This document shows, piece by piece, positions 1 to 5,380 of a DNA stretch of 5,848 bases (within the stretch, counting starts at the first letter, position 1; each line of letters opens with the position of its first letter). The notes beneath the pieces were generated by a model. That model was not told the origin of the DNA. It did not search any database and worked only from the letters and a program-made list of their open reading frames with translations. The position numbers and the translations under genes are program-made. The stretch is taken from positions 1-5,848 of the forward strand of contig JAADHL010000301.1 in assembly GCA_013151875.1 (NCBI GenBank), read 5' to 3'. This stretch comes from Deltaproteobacteria bacterium (GTDB lineage: Bacteria; Myxococcota_A; UBA9042; DTJE01).

Positions 1-1
1 A

Positions 2-328
2 CTCGGAATGCTGTATCTGCAGGCCCCCAGCTGGCCAAAGGGGATAGGCGACGGCGACAAGGCCGTGCAGATCCTGGCCAAGGTGGCGTGGGAGTACCCG
101 GAACATCCCTTGAACCACATATTTCTGGCCCAGGCCCTATGGGAAGTCGAGGGGGAGGACGCCATCGACGAGATCCGGACTCACCTTGAAGAGGCCGGGC
201 GTCTGTTGGAGAAACACAAGTGGGGTTACGCGCAAAAAAGATGGTGCAAAGCCGTGCTTGACCTCGTCGACGAGATTGGAAAGGACCATTTCAAGGACAG
301 CGAACACCTCGACTGCGTCGGGAAATAA
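2..328 (+). CDS. TPR-like helical protein, C-terminal part (5' truncated)
   Basis: The reading frame is already open at the left edge, so the true start lies outside the window; the ATG at 8 is probably internal. About 108 codons are visible, ending in TAA at 326-328. Helix-turn-helix units of TPR character can be seen: GDKAVQILAKVAWEYPEHP followed by LNHIFLAQALWEVEG, with the usual small, aromatic and Pro spacing. A charged helix (EEAGRLLEKHK) and an Asp/Glu/Lys-rich tail follow. Such repeats usually form protein-binding scaffolds; an APSWPKGIGDGDKA-type segment also reminds me of periplasmic TPR lipoproteins, but the N-terminus that would show a signal peptide is missing. It lies 9 bp upstream of xseB and probably shares its transcript. 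The exact function cannot be assigned. Confidence 0.7.
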   Translation, partial: LGMLYLQAPSWPKGIGDGDKAVQILAKVAWEYPEHPLNHIFLAQALWEVEGEDAIDEIRTHLEEAGRLLEKHKWGYAQKRWCKAVLDLVDEIGKDHFKDSEHLDCVGK

Positions 329-337
329 GGAGGCTCC

Positions 338-592
338 ATGGCCGACACCACTGAAAAAGGCTTCGAGGACATCCTCAAAGAGCTGAACGAGGTCGTGGAA
401 AAACTGGAAAAGGGAAACCTCCCCCTGGAGGAGTCAATCGCCCTCTACACCCAGGGCGTAAAGATGCTCCAGTCGGCCAGGGGGGTCCTGGACAAGGCAC
501 AGGCCCGCCTGGAGGTCCTTTTGTCGGCCGAGGACGGCAAAGAGCCGAGCACAGAGGAACTGGACCCCGCTGAGTTTCTGAAAGAGGAATGA
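338..592 (+). CDS. xseB: Exodeoxyribonuclease VII small subunit (XseB)
   Basis: XseB is the small subunit of exonuclease VII, which degrades single-stranded DNA from both ends into acid-soluble oligonucleotides. Several XseB copies bind the catalytic XseA subunit in the cytoplasm. The 84-aa product has the family length and hallmark: FEDILKELNEVVEKLEKG (residues 9-26), then the turn NLPLEESIALYTQGVKML (27-44), then a second helix ending near LDKAQARLEVLL (51-62). The acidic tail after residue 64 is variable in the family. The start is the only sensible ATG; an AGGAGG at 328-333 lies 4 bp upstream, which is rather close. The usual neighbours xseA and ispA are absent on the visible sides: a TPR-like gene precedes it and the next gene is convergent. 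Confidence 0.93.
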   Translation: MADTTEKGFEDILKELNEVVEKLEKGNLPLEESIALYTQGVKMLQSARGVLDKAQARLEVLLSAEDGKEPSTEELDPAEFLKEE

Positions 593-621
593 CGAACGCA
601 CCATGTTCACTGAGAAAATGT

Positions 622-1017
622 CTACAGTTCGCCGTTCATAAAGGCGCAATTATCCAGCCAGGGGCAGCCGGCGCACTGTTTCCTGACTGCGGCGTCGACC
701 GCGGGGTCCGTTTGAAGCTTCACGCGGATCTCGGCAATGGAAGTGGTCTGGCCGTCCGCGAGGCCCAGGGCCGAAAAAAGCGCCGCGTCGTGGGCGCGCA
801 CCACATCCTCACCCGCCTCCTTCCATAGACACAGCCCGTCCTTCAGGTGAGGACACATGGCGCATACGTCGTCGGGACCGTCCACCACCTCCACCGGGGT
901 GTAGGGCTCCTGCCAGACCCTGTCGGCGATCCAGCGCAGGTTGACCAGGTAGTCATCCTCGGTATCGGTCCCCTTGTAGCCCTGAACGCAGAACAGGTGG
1001 TGCGGCCTGAGTCTCAT
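622..1017 (-). CDS. DUF1284 family Cys-rich protein, putative metal/Fe-S binding
   Basis: The 131-aa product opens with MRLRPHHLFCVQGYKG, the signature of the DUF1284 family, whose biochemical role is unknown to me. Seven cysteines stand in a clustered pattern: C10 after the HH pair, then C52-x2-C55-x7-C63, then C115-x2-C118-x5-C124 near the C-terminus. The CxxC spacing suggests an iron-sulfur cluster or zinc site; this is inference from the pattern. No signal peptide or membrane segment is visible, so it is probably cytoplasmic. Its ATG (1017-1015) overlaps the TGA of the branching-enzyme gene in an ATGA junction, with a GAGGG at 1021-1025 just upstream, so translation is probably coupled. 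It is the last gene of the leftward block and ends 29 bp from convergent xseB, with no clear terminator hairpin between them. Confidence 0.85.
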   Translation of the reverse strand: MRLRPHHLFCVQGYKGTDTEDDYLVNLRWIADRVWQEPYTPVEVVDGPDDVCAMCPHLKDGLCLWKEAGEDVVRAHDAALFSALGLADGQTTSIAEIRVKLQTDPAVDAAVRKQCAGCPWLDNCAFMNGEL

Positions 1018-2621
1018 GTTCCCTCGCCGTAGACGCGATAGTCGATTTCAGGAAACAATGAATCGCGCGACTCCAGCGTACCGAGCCACGACTCGTCAAT
1101 CGCGTCCCTACGCACCTGGTCGGCCAGGCGCCCGAAACGAAGCACGTGCTCGCGTATCCTGCGATGCGCGTATTCGACCATCGTGTCCATGGTGACAATG
1201 AACGGCCAATCGGAAGCCTGGGCCAGGAGCAGCTCTCGCGCGCACTGGTTCAAGGCGCGCCGCCTGATTCCATCAGCATCAGGGTACTCGGCGCACAGCC
1301 GCGACATCTCGTCCGCCGCGTGATAGAGGTGCCTGTAGACGTAGTCGTTGCCTTCGTTGACCCAGACCTCGAAATACCCCTTGTCGCCCCAGGAACCCGT
1401 GGCCGGGGCCGAGACCTGCTGCACAGGGTTCGCCCTCAGATAACCGGACAACGAGGTGAACTCGAACACGTCCTGGTCGAATGCCGCCTTGCGGAACAGG
1501 AATCCCAGGAAGTCGGGTCCCTCGAACCACCAGTGACCGAACAACTCCGCATCGTACGGAGCGACCACCAAGGGGGGCCGACCCAGGGCGCCGGCCAGAT
1601 GCTCGATCTGCCGCTCGCGGTTGAACATGAAGTTGCCCGCGTGCTCGGCCGCCCTGTCCCTGGCGGCGCCTGGTATGTACGGTGACTTCCGGTCCAGCTT
1701 CACGTCGCCCGTGATCCTGTAATATTTCAGGCCGGTCTGCTTGCGATGACCCGTGGGCTGCACGAAATCACGCACCAGATCGATGGGTAGGTCATAACCC
1801 TGGTCCCGATAGAATTCGCGGTAATAGGCATCGCCGGGATAACCCTCTTCGCCGCTCCAGACCTGTTTGGAAGACTCCGGGTCCCGCCCGAACGCAGCGA
1901 CGCCGCTGGGCGTGAACACGGGCGCATATACGCCGTTGACTGGTGTCGGGTCGGCGAATTTCAGGCAATGGGAGTCCACCACGAAATAGCGTATGCCCTC
2001 GTCCGCCAGGAAGTCCTCGACCCCTTCGTAGTAGCCGCACTCGGGCAGCCAGATCCCCATTGGTCGCCGGCCGAAGTGTCTTTCGTATTCCAATGCGCCT
2101 ATTCGCACCTGCGCGCGCACCGCCGAACGATTGCGGCGCAACACAGGCAGCAGACCGTGGGTGGCGGCGCACGTCATCAGTTCCAGATGCCCGAGGTCCA
2201 TCATGCGCCTCAGCGCCCCCAGCAGGTCCCCACCGTATCGATCCATGTACAGTGCGTCGAGGCGTTCCAGCCTCTCCAGATAGAACCGCGCAACCGGGCC
2301 CAGGCTGCCGTCCCCTTGCAGGCGACGGACTTCCTTCCTTGCCAGATTCAGGTTGCGATCCAGATAGCGCCTCAACCTCCCAGCGTGGTGACGGTCCTCC
2401 ATCATGGCCGCCAGGGTGGGCGAAACAACCATATTCAGGGCGAACGGCACGTTGTCCGCGACAAGCCCTTCCATCATCTCAAGCAGGGGCAGGTAGGTCT
2501 CGGTCACGGCCTCGAAGTACCAATCCTCTTCCAGGAAGTCCTCGTACTCGGGGTGCTTTACGAACGGCAGATGCGCGTGCAGCACCACGGCCAAGTGTCC
2601 TTTGTAACCCGCGTCAGGCAT
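1014..2621 (-). CDS. GH57 1,4-alpha-glucan branching enzyme
   Basis: The product (535 aa from the ATG at 2621) matches GH57 branching enzymes (EC 2.4.1.18), which cut alpha-1,4 glucan and re-attach the piece as an alpha-1,6 branch during glycogen-type polymer synthesis in the cytoplasm. Visible motifs are HAHLPFVKHPE at 15-25; GIWLPECGYYEG at 189-200, with the predicted nucleophile E194; APYDAELFGHWWFEGP at 354-369, with the predicted acid D357; GSWGDKGYFEVW near 409-420; and a C-terminal helical part with SDWPFIVTMDTMVEYAHRR (470-488). Length and both catalytic residues are normal, so it should be active. A TTG at 2627 is in frame, but an AGGA at 2628-2631 sits 6 bp from the ATG and would abut the TTG, so the ATG is chosen. 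It starts 2 bp after the DUF4912 stop and overlaps DUF1284 by 4 bp. It is clearly not GH13 GlgB. Confidence 0.95.
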   Translation of the reverse strand: MPDAGYKGHLAVVLHAHLPFVKHPEYEDFLEEDWYFEAVTETYLPLLEMMEGLVADNVPFALNMVVSPTLAAMMEDRHHAGRLRRYLDRNLNLARKEVRRLQGDGSLGPVARFYLERLERLDALYMDRYGGDLLGALRRMMDLGHLELMTCAATHGLLPVLRRNRSAVRAQVRIGALEYERHFGRRPMGIWLPECGYYEGVEDFLADEGIRYFVVDSHCLKFADPTPVNGVYAPVFTPSGVAAFGRDPESSKQVWSGEEGYPGDAYYREFYRDQGYDLPIDLVRDFVQPTGHRKQTGLKYYRITGDVKLDRKSPYIPGAARDRAAEHAGNFMFNRERQIEHLAGALGRPPLVVAPYDAELFGHWWFEGPDFLGFLFRKAAFDQDVFEFTSLSGYLRANPVQQVSAPATGSWGDKGYFEVWVNEGNDYVYRHLYHAADEMSRLCAEYPDADGIRRRALNQCARELLLAQASDWPFIVTMDTMVEYAHRRIREHVLRFGRLADQVRRDAIDESWLGTLESRDSLFPEIDYRVYGEGT

Positions 2622-2623
2622 AA

Positions 2624-3253
2624 TCAATCCTGGGATCGATTTTGGAGTCGATCCGATGAGCCGTAGGGCTGTTCGCCGAAAAACCCATTGAATTCGTCCT
2701 CGGTCAACAGACGGCCGGATACGCCGGTCCCCGCCGATCCCGACAATACCCCGCCACGCAACGGGGAGTCGAACGGCAGATTCGCGAACCTCGCCGGACC
2801 CGGCCTCACACGATTCACCGGCAATATGGTCCTTTCAGAGCCGACCATCAGGAACCACTTTCCATCGAGCCCCTTCCTTCCCAGTTCGGCCCTGACGAAG
2901 ACCCCGGGAACCTCCAACCTGGCGTAGTAGCGATTCTCGTGTTCGGGCACGCTGAGTTCGGTCGTCGCCTCCGCGCCGCCGACATCGGTCACTACCAACC
3001 TCAGCATGTCTTTCCCCTCCGGCACCTCGCGGGCCGCGGCGCCGGCCGTGGAATCGGACACATCCCACACCAGGAACAGCCACTCCGGGTCCCTGGGGAC
3101 TACGACCAGGCGGTCTTCATCGTAAGTCGCCGGCAGAACGCCGAGGTCCTCATCCGGCAGCAACGGCTCGGCCTTTCGGGAAGCAGGTTCCGCTTCCCGG
3201 CGTCTTGGAATCCCTGCGTCTTTCAACAGGTCGCTGGACGAGTTACCGGACAT
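2624..3253 (-). CDS. DUF4912 domain protein, branching-enzyme neighbour
   Basis: The 209-aa product carries the DUF4912 core: LPATYDEDRLVVVPRDPEW (40-58) followed by LFLVWDVS (59-66), then RYYARLEV (108-115) and KWFLMVGSERTILPVNRV (132-149). The pattern of strands and the D-P-x-W-L-F-x-x-W motif suggest a small beta-sandwich of carbohydrate-binding or protein-binding type; that fold is inference. The first 35 residues are polar and the last 50 are Gly/Ser-rich, both probably disordered. No signal peptide is visible. DUF4912 genes are, as I recall, often found beside GH57 enzymes, so a helper role in glucan metabolism is plausible but unproven. The start at 3253 is chosen because a GGAGG at 3263-3267 lies 9 bp upstream and the stop of the kinase gene overlaps it by 1 bp; the frame extends to 3370, but that part duplicates kinase coding sequence. 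Confidence 0.85.
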   Translation of the reverse strand: MSGNSSSDLLKDAGIPRRREAEPASRKAEPLLPDEDLGVLPATYDEDRLVVVPRDPEWLFLVWDVSDSTAGAAAREVPEGKDMLRLVVTDVGGAEATTELSVPEHENRYYARLEVPGVFVRAELGRKGLDGKWFLMVGSERTILPVNRVRPGPARFANLPFDSPLRGGVLSGSAGTGVSGRLLTEDEFNGFFGEQPYGSSDRLQNRSQD

Positions 3254-4012
3254 CACTGCGTTCCTCCATCCGATGAAGGCAGACTGACCGTAAAGGTGGT
3301 CCCTTTGCCGGCCTCGGAATTCACATCTATCGATCCGCCGGACTCGCGAATGATCTTGTCGACCATCCAAAGGCCCAGGCCGGTGCCCACGCCAGGGGGT
3401 TTCGTCGTGAAAAAGGGCTCGAACAACCGCCCCATGTTTCCTTCCGGAATACCGCAGCCGGTATCGCTGATGGCCACGACCGTCATTCCATCAGCCTGCC
3501 GCGTGTCGATGCGGACCTCGCCGTGTTCGTCGGTCGATGGCCTGGGCAGCGTTCGCCAGCAGGTTGACGAACACCTGGGTCAGCTTGCCTTCGTCCGCCA
3601 TCACCGCGGGCGGGTGCTCGAACCCCTTGATGACGTCCGCCTTGTACTTCAACAAATTATGGGTCAGCAACAGCGCCCTTTCCAAAACCTCTTCCACGTC
3701 GCAGGGCCTGGTCTGACCGGAAGAGCGCGAAACCAGCCTCAATTCAGAGGAAATCGCCGTCAAACGTCGTATTCCGTCCACATTTTCGGAAAGTATCTGC
3801 CGGATTTCATCCAGGGTGCCTCGGGCTTCCGGGTCCATCAGATCACCGGACTTCCCGATCAACCGCGACAGACGCGCCAGCACGAAGTCGGTGTTCGACT
3901 TCAGGAACCCCAGGGGATTCGCCAGTTCATGCGCCACGCCGGCCGCCAGGACACCCAGCCCAGCCAGCCTTGCCTGGGTCTCCAGCACGTCCCGGTCCGG
4001 GGGTTCAGCCAC
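3253..4012 (-). pseudogene. Soluble sensor histidine kinase, split by a +1 frameshift
   Basis: The gene encodes a HisKA/HATPase_c kinase in two frames. The first piece (4012-3491, 173 aa) has the H-box GVAHELANPLG with predicted phosphoacceptor H28, and the N-box QVFVNLLANAAQAI (146-159). It then reads out of frame and stops. The second piece (in frame to 3253) has the G1 box ISDTGCGIP, the F-box LFEPFFTTKP and the G2 box GTGLGLWMV. Removing one G of the GG at 3532-3533 joins them as AAQAIDDEHGEVRI and gives 252 aa; 760 nt is exactly 253 codons plus one base. The start is GTG at 4012, with GGAGG at 4020-4024, 7 bp upstream. No sensor domain or membrane segment precedes the H-box helix, so the input is unknown, and no response regulator lies in the window. 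A sequencing error or translation restart at the ATG at 3486 are alternatives to a true pseudogene. Confidence 0.85.
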
Positions 4013-4015
4013 CTT

Positions 4016-4336
4016 TCATCCTCCAATATCGACGTCGGGGCTGCCATCGACCATCTGGCCCACCCCGCCGCAATGGGCGTCTTGATCGCCCACGCGATGA
4101 GCCGCCTTTCCGTTGATGAACACGGTACTCGATCCCGCGGTCGCGGTCCATGTGTTCGGGCCGCAACACGCCGCGTGAATACCGGGGTCTCCCACCCTCA
4201 GCGCCGGAATGCCGTTGATCAGCACATTGGGAGAACCCGCCACGGCGGGCCCGATTACCGAGTGGGGGCATCCCGGACAGCCGTGCGCGTCCGCTGGGCA
4301 CCGCGATTTGTCTCCTATCCTTGACGCGGCAGGCAT
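4016..4336 (-). CDS. PAAR-domain spike-tip protein
   Basis: PAAR proteins form the sharp metal-stabilised cone on top of the VgrG-type spike of type VI secretion systems and related contractile machines, and can carry effectors. The 106-aa product is a stand-alone PAAR unit. The repeats are GSPNVLINGIPALRVGD (34-50), GSSTVFINGKAAHRVGD (68-84) and a closing GSPDVDIGG (98-106). Between them lie likely metal ligands: C13, H18, C20, C23 and H25 at the start, H54, C57 and C58 in the middle, and H80, H88 and C89 later. Which of these bind zinc cannot be decided by reading. The ATG at 4336 has an AAGGA 6 bp upstream. It lies 10 bp after the repeat protein gene and 3 bp before the kinase GTG. No VgrG, Hcp, sheath or baseplate gene is in the window, so the partner machine is unknown. 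Confidence 0.92.
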   Translation of the reverse strand: MPAASRIGDKSRCPADAHGCPGCPHSVIGPAVAGSPNVLINGIPALRVGDPGIHAACCGPNTWTATAGSSTVFINGKAAHRVGDQDAHCGGVGQMVDGSPDVDIGG

Positions 4337-4346
4337 TCTCTATCCT

Positions 4347-5159
4347 TCAAGGCAATGAACCCATGTTTCCGGTTGCCATGACTACCGGAGCCGGAGGGGC
4401 GGGAGGGGGAGGCGCGACTCCGCCGGCCCCGATGACAGCGGTTATCATTGTGGAACCCTTCCAAGTCATGAAGAGCGTGGCAAACGCCTGGGCGAACGCA
4501 TCGAATATGTCCATGGCGTGATTCCCCGGCAATCCATGGTTCGCCAGCATAAGGCCCTTCAACGACGCCGCGGACATCATTGCGTCACCCGGGCTGAATC
4601 CCGCCGCCAGGGGCAGGGGGATGTTGGGCGACGGCGGCATCGTCACGGAGCAGACCGCCCCCCCCGGGAAAGTCATCATGACCATGTAGCCCGATTGCCA
4701 GACCTGGAATGCCATGCCTATGGCAAAGGTGATCGAGCGCGCATACTGAATGAAGGTCGGCTGCCTGCCCGCCATGTCAACCATCGAGAAAAGCATGGGG
4801 CCGGACATGAAAGGAGGGGCCACCAGCGAACCAGGGATGGCCATGCCGACCGGGCCGTTGATGAGTACCCCAGTAAACTTTGCCCCAGCCTGCCACTGGG
4901 ACATGCCTTTGCCGATCGCGTCTGCGCACGCGTCTATCAGTTCCTCGACGTTTTTACCGATGACATTGGCCGTGTCCACGTGATAGCTCAGGGTGCTGGG
5001 GGGTATGAACATGGCCGCGGCATTCGGGGTCTTCTGGTCCTTTGCTCCAAATGGGGCCTGGTCCGTGAACCCTTTGAAATCCAAGGGCAATCGTATCGCC
5101 TTGGCCTTGAAATTGGCCTTGGCCATCTGTGCCAGGACCTGCGCCTGAACTGCCGGCAT
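4347..5159 (-). CDS. Unrecognised Met-rich protein with internal threefold repeat, PAAR-linked
   Basis: I do not recognise the family. The 270-aa product has a polar N-terminal part (1-70) and then three related units. Each has a helix ending in A-(I/F)-(G/A)-x-x-(M/F)-x-x-W, then a turn and a hydrophobic strand reaching a Gly-rich turn 11-12 residues later, then a Pro-rich stretch. The Trp residues are W89, W154 and W233; the units read ADAIGKGMSQWQAG, TFAIGMAFQVWQSG and AQAFATLFMTWKGS. The Gly turns are NGPVG (101-105), PGGAV (165-169) and AGGV (245-248). The last unit ends in VAPPPPAPPAPVV. Met is very frequent (22 of 270). There is no N-terminal signal peptide. Its place as first gene, 10 bp before PAAR, suggests a spike-associated component, adaptor or cargo; this is inference. 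The ATG at 5159 has GGAGG at 5168-5172, 8 bp upstream. Confidence 0.85.
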   Translation of the reverse strand: MPAVQAQVLAQMAKANFKAKAIRLPLDFKGFTDQAPFGAKDQKTPNAAAMFIPPSTLSYHVDTANVIGKNVEELIDACADAIGKGMSQWQAGAKFTGVLINGPVGMAIPGSLVAPPFMSGPMLFSMVDMAGRQPTFIQYARSITFAIGMAFQVWQSGYMVMMTFPGGAVCSVTMPPSPNIPLPLAAGFSPGDAMMSAASLKGLMLANHGLPGNHAMDIFDAFAQAFATLFMTWKGSTMITAVIGAGGVAPPPPAPPAPVVMATGNMGSLP

Positions 5160-5180
5160 TTCCCCTTCCTCCGTGCATGG

Positions 5181-5209
5181 ATTCTAGGACAAGGCCGGAT
5201 ACGGCGCAA
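5181..5209 (-). promoter_or_regulatory. Predicted sigma70-type promoter of the six-gene leftward block
   Basis: On the minus strand TTGCGC (5209-5204) is followed by exactly 17 bp and then TAGAAT (5186-5181). The -10 matches TATAAT at five of six bases and the -35 matches TTGACA only in TTG. A start of transcription about 7 bp on (near 5174) would leave a short leader of about 15 bases that holds the GGAGG ribosome site of the 270-aa protein gene. No other promoter is evident in the block, since the genes below overlap or nearly touch. Confidence 0.6.
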
Positions 5210-5233
5210 GGCAACGGGACCACCGCTTCCAGG

Positions 5234-5246
5234 GGTCCGGCGGACC
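5234..5246. repeat. 13-bp inverted repeat in the divergent intergenic region
   Basis: GGTCCG-G-CGGACC is a perfect 6+1+6 palindrome. It lies 25 bp upstream of the predicted -35 of the leftward operon and about 55 bp before the GGAACTT element facing the sigma-factor gene. It could be an operator for either direction, but short GC-rich palindromes also arise by chance, so the call is weak. It is not followed by a T-run and is not a terminator. Confidence 0.3.
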
Positions 5247-5300
5247 AGTTCAGCCGGGATTTTCCCAGGGTCGCGTCAAGACAATTCCAAGGCGCTCCAT

Positions 5301-5333
5301 GGAACTTTCAAGGACAGCTCAAGTTTTTCCAAA
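5301..5333 (+). promoter_or_regulatory. Candidate ECF-type promoter upstream of the sigma-factor gene
   Basis: GGAACTT at 5301-5307 equals the -35 element known for RpoE-type ECF sigma factors, and many ECF genes are autoregulated. The downstream part is less convincing: TCCAAA at 5328-5333 follows after 20 bp, longer than the usual 16-17 bp. The same stretch holds imperfect inverted repeats: TTCCA (5285-5289) with TGGAA (5300-5304), and GGAACTT with AAGTTTTTCC (5321-5330). The element is 73 bp upstream of the ATG at 5381. Confidence 0.25.
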
Positions 5334-5366
5334 TCTTTCCCGCTTTGCCGACGTCTACGTTCATGT

Positions 5367-5372
5367 AGGAGG
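5367..5372 (+). promoter_or_regulatory. Shine-Dalgarno fixing the sigma-factor start
   Basis: A perfect AGGAGG lies 8 bp upstream of the ATG at 5381. It supports that ATG over the in-frame internal ATG codons further on and is the strongest ribosome site in the window. Confidence 0.85.
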
Positions 5373-5380
5373 CAAAGGCC

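Noticed and set aside
589..828. A plus-strand frame overlapping the xseB stop by ATGA, resembling a coupled gene
   Set aside because: It lies antisense to the DUF1284 coding region, which has a clear family signature; the ATGA is chance.
1943..2666. Two plus-strand frames of over 220 codons opposite the branching enzyme
   Set aside because: The minus-strand frame holds all GH57 motifs; the plus frames are low-complexity shadows.
3254..3370. Longer DUF4912 protein starting at 3370
   Set aside because: The extra 39 residues are an out-of-frame reading of the kinase G-box region; GGAGG at 3263-3267 and the ATG at 3253 give the true start.
3525..3540. Programmed ribosomal frameshift in the kinase
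   Set aside because: There is no slippery heptamer, no upstream Shine-Dalgarno-like stimulator and no obvious hairpin; a plain indel or sequencing error explains it better.
2939..4324. A 461-codon plus-strand open frame
   Set aside because: It runs antisense across the DUF4912, kinase and PAAR genes, all recognised on the minus strand. Its product is rich in Arg, Pro and His without domain motifs, as expected for a GC-rich shadow frame.
5256..5266. Small inverted repeat GGGA-TTT-TCCC as a terminator
   Set aside because: The stem is only 4 bp, there is no T-run after it, and no gene ends nearby on either strand.
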